From the NCBI GenBank assembly GCA_905202255.1, contig CAJKRH010000033.1:1-20487 (forward strand): a stretch of DNA of 20,487 nucleotides, given 5' to 3'. Numbering within the stretch: position 1 is the first letter of the stretch; each line of letters begins with the position of its first letter. Below are positions 1 through 8,639 of the stretch, in pieces. Source of the DNA: an uncultured Ruminococcus sp. GTDB taxonomy: Bacteria > Bacillota > Clostridia > Oscillospirales > CAG-272. The translations under genes and the position numbers were made by a program. Under the pieces are notes generated by a model. It had not been told where the DNA came from. It did no database searches and worked only from the letters and a program-made list of their open reading frames with translations.

Positions 1-312
<312 letters not shown>

Positions 313-365
313 TTCTTTCTCTTTTCTTCCTTTATTCAGTTTCTTATTACTTTTTTGTCTATAAG

Positions 366-397
366 AAAAAACGACGAGTAGTTGCTCGTCGTTTTTT
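366..397. terminator. Bidirectional terminator between rRNA operon and GNAT gene
   Basis: A 13-bp stem (366-378 with 385-397) and a 6-base loop carry a run of six A on the 5' side and six T on the 3' side. It can therefore stop the rRNA transcript on the plus strand and the convergent acetyltransferase transcript on the minus strand. Confidence 0.9.
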
Positions 398-428
398 GTT
401 ATTTTTCAAAATATGTTTATCATAAAGC

Positions 429-1196
429 CTACTTATTTAATTTGTCAACCGTATCCGAATCTTTCACCGTCATTTCAACCCATCCTGGCACAAAGCCGCT
501 GCGCAATGCATTTTTTGCGGACTTAAGATTTGACCATGCGCAGCAATAAAAAGGAACTTTTCCTCTTGCCAATATTTCAACTGCAAGATTGCTTGTCAGC
601 GCAGGCGCAATTCCCTGCCTGCGATATTCCGGCAAAACATCGACTCCTATCTGCCACATCGTGTCGCAATCCGCTGAGCAAGCCGCAAGCCCTATCAGCT
701 TCTCACCGTCATAGGCGCCGATACCGAGAACATCCAATTCCTTGCGCTCTTCGCACAGCGCGTTGCTCCAAGTCGGAAGATATAAATCTTTAAAATCTTT
801 TTGCTCCAACATTTTGATTTTATATTTGCACGCAATTCCGGTCAGAATATCAACATTCGGAAGAAAATATTCCGCCATGAAGCAAACGCGATATCCGTAT
901 TCTTTCATTTTTTCGTCCAGCCAAAGAATATTCGGAGTCTCAAAACAATGATAAAATTCGAATTTGCTTAAATATGTTTCGACAATATCTCTGTATTCGT
1001 CTTTTACGGAAGCGACGATATTGCTCCCATATGAGACCAAATTACACGCAATAGGCTCTTTATAATATTTTCTTGCCGATGCGCCTATTTCAAACCTGAC
1101 AAATACATTTGTATCCTTAACAAAATCAGAACTTCGAGCATTGATATCCAGCGCGGATTGCCTCATGGCTATATCAAATATTTCTCTGTTTGTCAT
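429..1196 (-). CDS. GNAT-family N-acetyltransferase
   Basis: A 255-residue protein whose C-terminal half (about 155-245) has the GNAT fold pattern. Motif A is a hydrophobic strand (GVDVLPE) followed by YRRQGIA at 191-197, the R-x-x-G-x-A acetyl-CoA pyrophosphate loop, and the usual late segment AWSNLKSAKNALRSGF follows. The N-terminal about 120 residues look like the degenerate extra domain of two-domain GNAT proteins. The family transfers an acetyl group from acetyl-CoA to an amine; the substrate cannot be read here. The ATG start has a good AAAAGGAG site 7 bases upstream. There is no signal peptide, so it is cytosolic. It lies about 100 bp downstream of the PHP gene on the same strand and may share its transcript. 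I saw no convincing promoter of its own. Confidence 0.88.
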   Translation of the reverse strand: MTNREIFDIAMRQSALDINARSSDFVKDTNVFVRFEIGASARKYYKEPIACNLVSYGSNIVASVKDEYRDIVETYLSKFEFYHCFETPNILWLDEKMKEYGYRVCFMAEYFLPNVDILTGIACKYKIKMLEQKDFKDLYLPTWSNALCEERKELDVLGIGAYDGEKLIGLAACSADCDTMWQIGVDVLPEYRRQGIAPALTSNLAVEILARGKVPFYCCAWSNLKSAKNALRSGFVPGWVEMTVKDSDTVDKLNK

Positions 1197-1262
1197 TTTT
1201 ATCTCCTTTTCAGTTTGTCTGCCGATACCTTAATTCCGCTATATTTTTCGCGACTATATAGC

Positions 1263-1290
1263 AGGGACTTCATGCGAAGTCCCTTTTTTG
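1263..1290 (+). terminator. Plus-strand terminator-like hairpin between two minus-strand genes
   Basis: An 8-bp stem, AGGGACTT (1263-1270) with AAGTCCCT (1277-1284), is followed by a T run on the plus strand. Read on the minus strand the A run comes before the hairpin and no U run follows. It therefore points against the direction of both flanking genes. Confidence 0.6.
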
Positions 1291-1297
1291 TGCCGAT

Positions 1298-2152
1298 TTA
1301 TATTTTTTTGGCAAGTTTTTTGAGATTTTCATAGCAGGAATACGGCACTGCGAGGTTGCCTTTTCCCTTGCCGACGGCAATATCGGGTTTTGTCGCGCCG
1401 TGAAAATCACTGCCGCCGCTCGGTAAAATCTCAAGCTCACGGCAGAGGGCGAGCATATATGCCGTATCATCCTCCGAATAAGTCGAATAATATGCTTCTG
1501 CGCCGTCGATTCCGCGCTCCCTTGCGGCGATGAGAATTTCTCTTGCCCGCGCGCGGTCGACATGATAAAGCGGATGTGCCCAGACGGCGACGCCGCCCCA
1601 CTCGTGAATCTTGCCTATTGTGCGGAGAAAATCAAGTCTTGGCGCATGAACATAATATTTCTGTCCCTCGCCGAGATATTTTGCAAAAGCCTCGGAAACG
1701 GACGCCACATAGCCTTTTGCCTGAAGAAGCGCACCGATATTTGCGCGGTTTCTGTTTCTGTTCGGGAAGCGTTTCACAAATTCGCCGTAGCTTATCTCAA
1801 ATCCGTCGGCGGCAAGGCGCTCTATCATCTTTTTATTTGCCGATTCCTTGGCGATATTGCGCTCCACCGCATATTCCGATACATCATCGAAAACTTCGGG
1901 CGCGAGAAAAAGCCCGAGCAGATGCAGTTCCGTGCCCTCATAGTCGGTGGTCAATTCCGCTCCACAGACTGCATCTATCTGTTTACCCTCTGCGGCAGAC
2001 AGAAAGCGTGCACAGCCATCGACTGTATTATGGTCGGTAAGCGCCACGGCGGAGAGCCCTGCCGAGAGCGCAAGCTCTATCAGTTCCTCGGGCGTACAGG
2101 AGCCGTCCGAAAAGACGGAATGCATATGCAAATCGCAAAATTTCTCTTGCAT
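1298..2152 (-). CDS. PHP-domain metal-dependent phosphoesterase
   Basis: A 284-residue PHP-superfamily phosphoesterase of the YciV / RNase AM type (3',5'-nucleoside bisphosphate phosphatase-like). Visible metal-ligand motifs in order are DLHMHS at 7-12 followed by SDG, LTDHNT at 38-43, E66, H77, WAHP with H193, and GGSDFHG at 246-252 with D249 and H251. This is the full set expected for a trinuclear metal site, so it should be active. Homologues remove phosphate from nucleotides or short RNAs in the cytosol; the exact substrate is inferred only from family resemblance. The start ATG has an AGAGG site about 8 bases upstream. Length is typical for the family. Confidence 0.92.
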   Translation of the reverse strand: MQEKFCDLHMHSVFSDGSCTPEELIELALSAGLSAVALTDHNTVDGCARFLSAAEGKQIDAVCGAELTTDYEGTELHLLGLFLAPEVFDDVSEYAVERNIAKESANKKMIERLAADGFEISYGEFVKRFPNRNRNRANIGALLQAKGYVASVSEAFAKYLGEGQKYYVHAPRLDFLRTIGKIHEWGGVAVWAHPLYHVDRARAREILIAARERGIDGAEAYYSTYSEDDTAYMLALCRELEILPSGGSDFHGATKPDIAVGKGKGNLAVPYSCYENLKKLAKKI

Positions 2153-2192
2153 GATAAACCTCTTTTTTTAAAAAGCATTTTTCTTTTTCATA

Positions 2193-2221
2193 TTGAAAAG
2201 TGTCGGCTTTTATGATACAAT
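2193..2221 (+). promoter_or_regulatory. Sigma-A promoter for the GH78 gene
   Basis: TTGAAA at 2193-2198 and TACAAT at 2216-2221 are separated by 17 bp. The predicted transcription start is near 2228, about 90 bases upstream of the rhamnosidase ATG. Confidence 0.75.
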
Positions 2222-2234
2222 ATAAAAACAAAGT

Positions 2235-2262
2235 ATTATGAGGGAAATATTCCCCTCATAAT
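2235..2262 (+). promoter_or_regulatory. 10-bp inverted repeat in the rhamnosidase 5' UTR
   Basis: ATTATGAGGG (2235-2244) is exactly repeated in reverse complement at 2253-2262 with an 8-base spacer. It begins about 7 bases after the predicted transcription start. It has no U tract, so it is more likely an operator or an mRNA-stabilising hairpin than a terminator. Confidence 0.6.
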
Positions 2263-2316
2263 TATACCTCATAGCAGAGTGAAAATCAAGAAAAAAACGC
2301 AGAAAGAGGTTTCTAT

Positions 2317-4563
2317 ATGAAAATATGTGCAAAATGGATTTGTTCCCCCAAAGAGGCAAATGTTGTGGATTTCTACAAGAAGATAGCGCTCTCAGGCAAG
2401 GTAAAGAAAGCGACACTCGGCGCTTCCGCGATAGGACTTTATCTTGTCCGCATCGGCGGCAAACGCATCACGGATTCCGTACTGAATCCGGGCTGGACAT
2501 CGTATCATGTCCGCACGCAGTATCAGACATATGATGTGACGGCATTTCTCGGCGACAAGAGCGCGGAAATTTCCGTTACGGCGGCAGAGGGTTGGGCTGT
2601 CGGCGACCTCACATGGAAAGACAGACGCCATGTTTTCTCCGATACGGTCAGTGTTATCGCATGGCTTGATGTGGAATATGCTGACGGAAGAGAAGAGCAT
2701 TTTGCAACAGACGATACATGGGGCGTGCGCACCTCAAAGATACTTTATTCCGAGATATATCACGGCGAGACGGTAGACCCGACGGCAAGAATAAAACAGC
2801 TCGGCACGGCGAAGCTCAGCCGCGTGAAAACAAAGCTTATCCCGCAGGTGGGCGAGCTCATCCATGAGCATGAGCGGATTGCCCCGAAGGAATTTATTAT
2901 CACGCCGAAGGGCGAGAGAGTAATAGATTTCGGGCAGAATATGACAGGCTATGTAGAGGTTCGCATCAAAGGCGAGCGCGGCGGCAGAATAGTTATGACT
3001 CATGCAGAGGTGCTTGACACCGAGGGCAACTTCTATAACGAAAATCTGCGTTCCGCAAGAAGCAGAAACGAATATATACTGTCCGGCGGAGAGGATGTTT
3101 TCAAGCCAACCTTTTCATTCCAGGGCTTCCGCTACATCCGCCTCGATGAATATCCCTTTGAAGAGGTAGACCTTAATTGCTTTACAGCCGTTGCGGTTTA
3201 TTCCGATATGGAGCGCACAGGCTTCTTTTCATGCGGAAATGCAAAGGTAAATCAGCTTTATCATAATGTTCTCTGGGGGCAGAGAAGTAATTATCTCGAT
3301 GTTCCCACCGACTGCCCGCAGAGAGACGAGCGTCTCGGCTGGACAGGTGACGCACAGGTTTTCTGCCGCGCCGGCGTATATAATTTCGGTGTACACGATT
3401 TCTTCCGAAAATGGCTCGGCGATATGGCGGCAGAGCAGTCACTCCGCAATGACGGCGGCGTTCCGATAGTTGTTCCCGATGCTCTCCAAAGAGGTGCCGT
3501 GTGCTGCGCATGGGGCGATGCCGCCGGCATTATCCCGTGGGAGGTTTACCTTGCTTACGGTGACAAGAAAATGCTCGCCGAGGAATTCCCCATGATGAAG
3601 AAATGGGTCGAATACATTCGCCATGCGGGCACTATCGAAGCCCTCTGGACAGACAGATGGCACTACGGCGACTGGCTCGCAATGGATGGTGTTGTCGGCG
3701 GCGATACGGGCGCAACACAAAAGGATCTGATTGCCTCGGCTTATTATGCGCGCGTGACGGATATTCTCATTAAAGCCGGCAAACTGCTCGGCAAGGACAT
3801 GAGCGAATATGAAGCGCTCCACAGCCGCATACTCGATGCTTTCCATGATAATTTCATTGAAAACGGACTGCCCTGCATGTCCAAGCATGTTTCTCTGCGC
3901 GATGAAAAGAACAGAGAAGAGCAGGTAGTCATCAAGCCGATAACACAGACGACACTCGCGATGATACTGCATTTTCATCTCTATCGCGGCGAAGATGAGA
4001 GAAAAAGCATGGCGGACTGCCTTGCAAAGATTATCCATGAAAACGGCGACAGAATGAACACGGGATTTGTCGGTACGCCTTATCTGCTCCATGCGCTCTC
4101 CGAAAACGGGTATACAGACCTTGCATATACGCTCCTGCTCCAGGAGAAGATGCCCTCATGGCTATATTCCGTAAATCACGGCGCGACGACGATGTGGGAG
4201 CGCTGGAACTGCATAAATGAGGATGGCTCTTTCAGCAGCGTCAGCATGACCTCATTTAATCACTATGCATACGGTGCCGTAGCAGACTGGCTCTACGGTG
4301 TATGCGCAGGTGTAAATTCGCTCGAGGACGGCGCAGGCTACAAGCATATTTCGCTCGCTCCGAATCCCTCAAAAGAACTCGGATTTGTAAACTGCAGAAT
4401 CAAGACCGTTTCGGGCGAGGTTGTTTCAAACTGGTATTATTCCGGCGAATTTATCCACTATGAGTTTACCGTTCCCGCAGGCACCGTGGCGGAGCTTACG
4501 CTTCCCGACGGCAGAAAAGAAACGCTTTGCGGCGGCGAATATATTTTCACTACAAAGGCATAG
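2317..4563 (+). CDS. Alpha-L-rhamnosidase, glycoside hydrolase family 78
   Basis: A 748-residue GH78 enzyme that releases terminal alpha-L-rhamnose from plant glycosides or polysaccharides. The (alpha/alpha)6-barrel signature DCPQRDERLGWTGD spans 332-345. E338 is the likely general acid, with D332 and D345 beside it. The later MWERWN segment supplies E628, matching the catalytic base of characterised family members. A beta-rich N-terminal half (about 1-300) precedes the barrel, and a beta-sandwich C-domain follows (about 665-748). It is shorter than many GH78 proteins (900 or more residues) and has no signal peptide, so it should act in the cytosol on small imported glycosides. The ATG has AAAGAGG 7 bases upstream. 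A promoter and a 5'-UTR inverted repeat precede it. No sugar transporter or rhamnose catabolic gene is adjacent. Confidence 0.95.
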   Translation: MKICAKWICSPKEANVVDFYKKIALSGKVKKATLGASAIGLYLVRIGGKRITDSVLNPGWTSYHVRTQYQTYDVTAFLGDKSAEISVTAAEGWAVGDLTWKDRRHVFSDTVSVIAWLDVEYADGREEHFATDDTWGVRTSKILYSEIYHGETVDPTARIKQLGTAKLSRVKTKLIPQVGELIHEHERIAPKEFIITPKGERVIDFGQNMTGYVEVRIKGERGGRIVMTHAEVLDTEGNFYNENLRSARSRNEYILSGGEDVFKPTFSFQGFRYIRLDEYPFEEVDLNCFTAVAVYSDMERTGFFSCGNAKVNQLYHNVLWGQRSNYLDVPTDCPQRDERLGWTGDAQVFCRAGVYNFGVHDFFRKWLGDMAAEQSLRNDGGVPIVVPDALQRGAVCCAWGDAAGIIPWEVYLAYGDKKMLAEEFPMMKKWVEYIRHAGTIEALWTDRWHYGDWLAMDGVVGGDTGATQKDLIASAYYARVTDILIKAGKLLGKDMSEYEALHSRILDAFHDNFIENGLPCMSKHVSLRDEKNREEQVVIKPITQTTLAMILHFHLYRGEDERKSMADCLAKIIHENGDRMNTGFVGTPYLLHALSENGYTDLAYTLLLQEKMPSWLYSVNHGATTMWERWNCINEDGSFSSVSMTSFNHYAYGAVADWLYGVCAGVNSLEDGAGYKHISLAPNPSKELGFVNCRIKTVSGEVVSNWYYSGEFIHYEFTVPAGTVAELTLPDGRKETLCGGEYIFTTKA

Positions 4564-4575
4564 AAAATCAAGGTG

Positions 4576-4596
4576 AAAGCGGCATTTGCCGCTTTT
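4576..4596 (+). terminator. Weak intrinsic terminator after the GH78 gene
   Basis: AAAGCGGC (4576-4583) pairs with GCCGCTTT (4588-4595) around a 4-base loop, followed by only a short T run. It would probably allow some read-through into the metallophosphoesterase gene. Confidence 0.6.
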
Positions 4597-4623
4597 ATCC
4601 GCTGAAAAGGAAAAATATCCCGA

Positions 4624-5352
4624 ATGAATTTAGATATAACAAGATACAATATCAGGGCAAAGATACGAAATCCCGCGCGGATTGCCGTGGTTGCCGACCT
4701 GCATAACGGCAGATGGCAGGAGATTTTTGCTGAAATAAAGAAAAACGGATGCGATATTATCGTTATCCCGGGAGATCTCACGGAGGGGATGCGCGCCTGC
4801 GAAAACGGGCTTGCTTTCCTGCGCGCGGCATCGTCATTTGCGCCGACATTTTATTCGATAGGAAATCATGAGATAGGAAGCCGCGAGCGGTATCTGCCGC
4901 TTGCCCGCGAGACAGGCGCCGTGGTTCTGGACAATGCATATGTGCGCTGGCATGATATAAATATCGGCGGGCTGACGACGGGATTCGATGCGCGTCAGGG
5001 TTTCCTCGCAAAAACGCCTGCACCGAATCTGCATTGGCTTTCCATGTTCAATGCGCTCGGCGGCTACAAACTGCTCCTCTGCCATCATCCGGAATATTAT
5101 CCGCGGTATATCAGAAGCACGGGCATCGACCTGACGATATCGGGTCATGCGCACGGCGGGCAGTGGCGCATCGGCGGCAAAAGCATTTTTGCACCGGGAC
5201 AGGGATTTTTCCCGAAGTATGCGCAGGGTCTGCATGAAAAGCGCCTCTGCGTTAGCCGCGGGCTTGCAAACAACGCGGCTTTTCCGCGGTTTGGCAATAA
5301 TCCGGAGCTTGTTTTCATCACGCTTGTTCCCGAGGAAAATCTGCACAGGTGA
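4624..5352 (+). CDS. Calcineurin-like metallophosphoesterase
   Basis: A 242-residue metallophosphoesterase with all the di-metal motifs in order: DLH at 25-27, GD at 50-51, GNHE at 80-83, a CHH pair at 153-155, and GHAHGGQ at 174-180. The order and the GHAHGGQ block resemble the YkuE/YaeI-like group (COG1408). Members of that group usually begin with a membrane anchor, and this protein has none, so it is probably cytosolic. Substrate unknown; family members cleave phosphomonoesters or phosphodiesters. The ATG is preceded by AAAAGGA at a rather long distance (12 bases). It sits 60 bp after the rhamnosidase and may be expressed partly by read-through of the weak terminator between them. Confidence 0.92.
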   Translation: MNLDITRYNIRAKIRNPARIAVVADLHNGRWQEIFAEIKKNGCDIIVIPGDLTEGMRACENGLAFLRAASSFAPTFYSIGNHEIGSRERYLPLARETGAVVLDNAYVRWHDINIGGLTTGFDARQGFLAKTPAPNLHWLSMFNALGGYKLLLCHHPEYYPRYIRSTGIDLTISGHAHGGQWRIGGKSIFAPGQGFFPKYAQGLHEKRLCVSRGLANNAAFPRFGNNPELVFITLVPEENLHR

Positions 5353-5362
5353 GGTAAATATG

Positions 5363-5390
5363 AAAAAGAGGCACGCAGTGCCTCTTTTTT
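5363..5390. terminator. Bidirectional terminator between convergent genes
   Basis: A perfect 12-bp stem (5363-5374 with 5378-5389) and a 3-base loop carry A5 on the left and T6 on the right. It serves the metallophosphoesterase on the plus strand and the S41 peptidase on the minus strand. Confidence 0.9.
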
Positions 5391-5414
5391 GTCAGAATTT
5401 TATCCCGATGCGGC

Positions 5415-6713
5415 TTATTTGCCATTCTCTTCGTTTATATATTCCGCAAGGGCGGTCACGGGGTCATCGCTATCGAGCCAGTAGTCGGGAGCAAGTCCTT
5501 TACCCTCCTCAAAACCGTCCATATTGAAAACCTTATATCCCATGCAGAAAAGAATATTTGAATTCGGCAGATGATATCCGAGGATATCGCCAAACTGCCC
5601 ACAACCGCAGGTTGCGCTGCCGACGGAAACGGAATTTTTCACCGACCTTGCATACATGACAGCCGATTCGCCCGAGGAAGCGACTTCCTTATTTTGCAGA
5701 AGCCAGAGCCTGCCGCCGAATTTTGAGGAGTTAGGATTGTTTTCGGGAAGCGAATGAATTTCATAGCTTTTTTCGTGCGCACTTTCCCGATTATCGCCTG
5801 CGAGCGGAGAGGAGAGCACGGCATAGTCCATCTCCCAGTTGGCATAACCATTCAGCGCATTGACAAACATTTCGGGAAATCTGCTGTCGCCGCCGGTATT
5901 TCCGAGCACCGACCAGATGAGATTTTTCGCGTTTTTGTATTTTTCTCCCATACCGGAAAATTCGTCTGTTTTCTCATCCGGCAGACCGTATGTTGTCTGA
6001 TATACCGCGGGAATGCCGAGAATTTCCCTATCGTAAAGAAACCCGTCTTTCGGATTGCATAAATCGGTTTTGCATCTGTGGAGAGGAAGCTCTTCGCCGC
6101 CGAGGGTGAGAGCATCGACAGGCTTTTCGCTGTAGATGCCGAAGAGAAAACGCTCGCACCCATCATGCGAGGGAAGTGTGGGAAAGAGATTTTCCGATAT
6201 TTCCGCCATGTCAAATTCCTTGCCGCAGAGCGTAGCACAGCCCGAGATTACTTTGCCGAGCCCGCCGTGATTTTCAAGAAGCAAATCCGAAAAATACGCA
6301 ATGAAGCAGTGCTTCATATTCAGATTTTTTTCTCCGATAAAAGCGAAATGAGTATCGTTTATATGCGGATAAAGTGCCTCAAATATTATTTTTTTAAGTC
6401 CGTCGGTCGATATTCCGACTGCGGGAATTTTTGCGATGATATCTGCCTTCAGCTTCTCAAAATCAACCTTATCACCGTAATAATCATATCCTGCATACGC
6501 ATATTTTAAAATGTCAAAGAAGATTTCGATATCCTCCGATGCAGCATCGCGCGAAATATTCGGCACAGCCGGGTACTTTTCACGCAGTGATTGCTTATCC
6601 ATATAAAATAAAGATGTGTAATCACAGCAAGGCTTCAGCTTTGCCGCAAGTGCCTCGTTTATCTCTACGGGTTGACCGGCACAATAGTATTTTTCAAATT
6701 CCGACGCTTTCAT
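5415..6713 (-). CDS. S41-family (C-terminal processing / tricorn-type) peptidase
   Basis: A 432-residue protein matching the S41 serine peptidase core. HINDTHFAF near 118-126 resembles the family's early D-x-H segment. LIWSVLGNTGGD (265-276) corresponds to the usual DLRGNxGG strand-turn. SSGES (346-350) gives the nucleophile, most likely S347, with E349 after it. The end carries the typical lP-x-g...dG...eG.GlaPDyw block. No signal peptide, transmembrane helix or clear PDZ domain is visible, so it is probably intracellular, unlike exported CtpA-type enzymes. The start ATG has CGGAGGT at good spacing. Its own promoter lies at 6743-6771. Substrate unknown. Confidence 0.82.
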   Translation of the reverse strand: MKASEFEKYYCAGQPVEINEALAAKLKPCCDYTSLFYMDKQSLREKYPAVPNISRDAASEDIEIFFDILKYAYAGYDYYGDKVDFEKLKADIIAKIPAVGISTDGLKKIIFEALYPHINDTHFAFIGEKNLNMKHCFIAYFSDLLLENHGGLGKVISGCATLCGKEFDMAEISENLFPTLPSHDGCERFLFGIYSEKPVDALTLGGEELPLHRCKTDLCNPKDGFLYDREILGIPAVYQTTYGLPDEKTDEFSGMGEKYKNAKNLIWSVLGNTGGDSRFPEMFVNALNGYANWEMDYAVLSSPLAGDNRESAHEKSYEIHSLPENNPNSSKFGGRLWLLQNKEVASSGESAVMYARSVKNSVSVGSATCGCGQFGDILGYHLPNSNILFCMGYKVFNMDGFEEGKGLAPDYWLDSDDPVTALAEYINEENGK

Positions 6714-6742
6714 TTCTTACCTCCGAAATGTTCTTTGCTATG

Positions 6743-6771
6743 AATATACCATTTCGGATGGGTGAAATCAA
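6743..6771 (-). promoter_or_regulatory. Promoter for the S41 peptidase gene
   Basis: On the minus strand TTGATT (6771-6766) and TATATT (6748-6743) are separated by 17 bp, with TGG directly before the -10, resembling an extended -10. The predicted start is near 6736. Confidence 0.7.
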
Positions 6772-6774
6772 CAG

Positions 6775-6817
6775 ACTGATGGTTGAAAAAGGTGATTTTT
6801 TGTCAACCGATGGTTGA
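6775..6817 (-). promoter_or_regulatory. 12-bp direct repeat upstream of the peptidase promoter
   Basis: ACYGATGGTTGA occurs at 6775-6786 and again at 6806-6817, 31 bp apart (about three helical turns), just upstream of the -35 box. The distal copy also forms the 15-bp palindrome TCAACC-gat-GGTTGA (6803-6817). Position and phasing fit an activator-binding region. Confidence 0.55.
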
Positions 6818-6822
6818 GCCGC

Positions 6823-7986
6823 TTATGTATGCACCCTGTCTATCGTCACGACGGCGGTTTTGCCGGTGTCCTCAAGTATGCCTTTTCGGATAGCTGCCTT
6901 GATATCATCGTCCGATTCCTTTATATCAAAGGGGACGGCGGCATCAAATATCACGTTTGTATGAGTAGGTCCCTTGACCATGCGGAAATCATGGATGGTG
7001 ATGCGCGGGTCTATCTCATGAACGCGCATCTGCGCTTCGGTTTTTGCCGCGTCCACCTCCTCACTTCCGACTGCTATAGGGTCCATATGAATGACGGCAT
7101 CACAGCCGAGCTCGCGCGAAAGCTCTCTTTCGATATTGTCGATAGCATCGTGCGCTTCGATTAAGTCATCCTTGTCGCTTACCTCGGCATGGAGCGAAAT
7201 CATTCTTCTTCCGGGACCGTAATCATGTACTATCAGGTCGTGCACGCCGAGCACTGTGGGCGAGCTTTTCGCTATGCGTATTATTTTATCCGTAAATTCC
7301 TTGTCGGGTGCCTGACCGAGCAGCGGCTGAATAGTTTCTATGGCGGAGCGTATGCCTGCGATGAGTATTACAACCGAGAGCGCAAGACCGCAATATGCAT
7401 CTATCTCAAGTGAGGTAAAATGTGAAATCAGCATACATACAAGCACGGCGAGCGTGGAAAAGCTGTCGCAAAGGCTGTCTACCGCGGCAACTTTTACCGC
7501 ATCGGAATTTATCTTTTTGCCTACAGCGCGGTTATAGAGCGTCATATAGAGCTTCACAGCCACGGAAACGGCGAGGATAATCACCGTGAGAGAGCCGAAT
7601 TCCGTTTCTCTCGGTGTAATAATGCGTTCTACCGAGGTAACGGCGAGCTCAAAGCCCATCAGCGTGACGGCAATTGAGACGAGAAGCCCCGAGATATATT
7701 CTATCCTGCCGTGCCCGAAAGGATGCGTATTGTCCGGCTTCTGCCCGGCAAGGCGAAAGCCTATCAGCGTTATCAGTGAGGAGCCGGCATCGCTTAAGTT
7801 ATTGAAAGCATCCGCCGTCACAGAAATGGCACCCGAAGCTATGCCGGCTGCCAGCTTGCCCGCAAAAAGCAGAATATTTAAAAATATGCCGACAATGCCG
7901 CAGAGCATACCGTATGCCGAGCGCACACGCGGATTTTCCGTATTGTCTCTGTCCTTTATAAAAAGCCGTGAGAGCAGCTTTATCAT
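6823..7986 (-). CDS. Cation diffusion facilitator (CDF) family transporter
   Basis: A 387-residue CDF transporter exporting divalent metal ions (Zn, Mn, Fe or similar) against protons at the cytoplasmic membrane. Six hydrophobic segments fill about residues 30-215. The helix-2 metal site lies in ADAFNNLSDAG (D59, D66), followed by the conserved HPFGHGRIEY loop at 88-97, and the helix-5 pair is in VDSLCDS (D170, D174). A cytosolic C-terminal domain (about 220-300) is followed by a further about 80 residues, longer than minimal CDF proteins. An in-frame GTG at 7995 could add three residues, but it lies inside the AGAGGTGA ribosome binding site, so the ATG at 7986 is preferred. Metal specificity cannot be read from the sequence. 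No separate promoter was found, so read-through from hpt is possible. Confidence 0.92.
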   Translation of the reverse strand: MIKLLSRLFIKDRDNTENPRVRSAYGMLCGIVGIFLNILLFAGKLAAGIASGAISVTADAFNNLSDAGSSLITLIGFRLAGQKPDNTHPFGHGRIEYISGLLVSIAVTLMGFELAVTSVERIITPRETEFGSLTVIILAVSVAVKLYMTLYNRAVGKKINSDAVKVAAVDSLCDSFSTLAVLVCMLISHFTSLEIDAYCGLALSVVILIAGIRSAIETIQPLLGQAPDKEFTDKIIRIAKSSPTVLGVHDLIVHDYGPGRRMISLHAEVSDKDDLIEAHDAIDNIERELSRELGCDAVIHMDPIAVGSEEVDAAKTEAQMRVHEIDPRITIHDFRMVKGPTHTNVIFDAAVPFDIKESDDDIKAAIRKGILEDTGKTAVVTIDRVHT

Positions 7987-8011
7987 TAAAATCACCTCTG
8001 TAGGAATATAT

Positions 8012-8044
8012 AAAATTCCGCCGCGGGATAGCGGGCGGAATTTT
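8012..8044. terminator. Hairpin terminator after hpt
   Basis: An 11-bp stem (AAAATTCCGCC 8012-8022 with 8034-8044) has a GC-rich inner part. On the minus strand the 3' arm ends in TTTT followed by ATATA, a moderate terminator for the rplI-hpt operon. The plus-strand T run is stronger but has no obvious transcript to stop. Confidence 0.65.
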
Positions 8045-8058
8045 TTTGTCTTTTTTGC

Positions 8059-8619
8059 TCAGCTTGAATAAACTTCTTTTTTGAGAATGCCGATGACGGG
8101 AAGATTTCTGTATTTTTCGTCATAATCGAGACCGAAGCCCACGACAAATTCATCCGGAATGACTTTGCCGACATAATCCGCCTCAAAATCGACCTCGCGG
8201 CGCGACGGCTTATCAAGCAGAGTACAGGTGCGGACGGATTTCGCACCGCGCTCCTTCATATATCCGGTCAGATTTGAAAGAGTTCTGCCGCTGTCGATTA
8301 TATCTTCGACTATGAGAACATCACACTGATTGAGATCGCTTCTTATGAGATCAAGCAAAACCTTTATCTGACCGCTGGTCTTTGTTCCGCTTCCGTAGGA
8401 CGAGACCTTCATAAAATCTATTTCACAGGGAATCGTTATCTTACCGAGGAGTGCGCCCATGAAGGGAAGCGCGCCCTTGAGCGTGCCTACTATGAGCAGG
8501 CGCTTGCCGTTATAATCTTCGGAAATTTTTGCGCCGAGTTTTTCCACCGTGTTCTTTATCTCCTCTTCGCTCAGAAGCACGGAGCTGATATCATTCATCA
8601 TATTGTATTTCTCTGACAT
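8059..8619 (-). CDS. hpt: Hypoxanthine phosphoribosyltransferase
   Basis: A 186-residue purine salvage enzyme that converts hypoxanthine or guanine plus PRPP to IMP or GMP in the cytosol. The PRPP-binding signature VLIVEDIIDSGRT is at 101-113. The flexible catalytic loop residues SSYGSGT are at 73-79, and LLDKPSRR and VVGFGLDYDEKYR lie where the base-binding region is expected. Length is typical. The ATG has GGGGGAG 6 bases upstream. It follows tilS by 20 bp on the same strand; tilS-hpt linkage is a common Bacillota arrangement. Confidence 0.96.
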   Translation of the reverse strand: MSEKYNMMNDISSVLLSEEEIKNTVEKLGAKISEDYNGKRLLIVGTLKGALPFMGALLGKITIPCEIDFMKVSSYGSGTKTSGQIKVLLDLIRSDLNQCDVLIVEDIIDSGRTLSNLTGYMKERGAKSVRTCTLLDKPSRREVDFEADYVGKVIPDEFVVGFGLDYDEKYRNLPVIGILKKEVYSS

Positions 8620-8639
8620 TTTTTCTCCCCCAAATTGCT

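Noticed and set aside
1562..2215. 217-codon plus-strand ORF over the PHP gene
   Set aside because: It is antisense to a protein with complete PHP motifs and shows no family features of its own.
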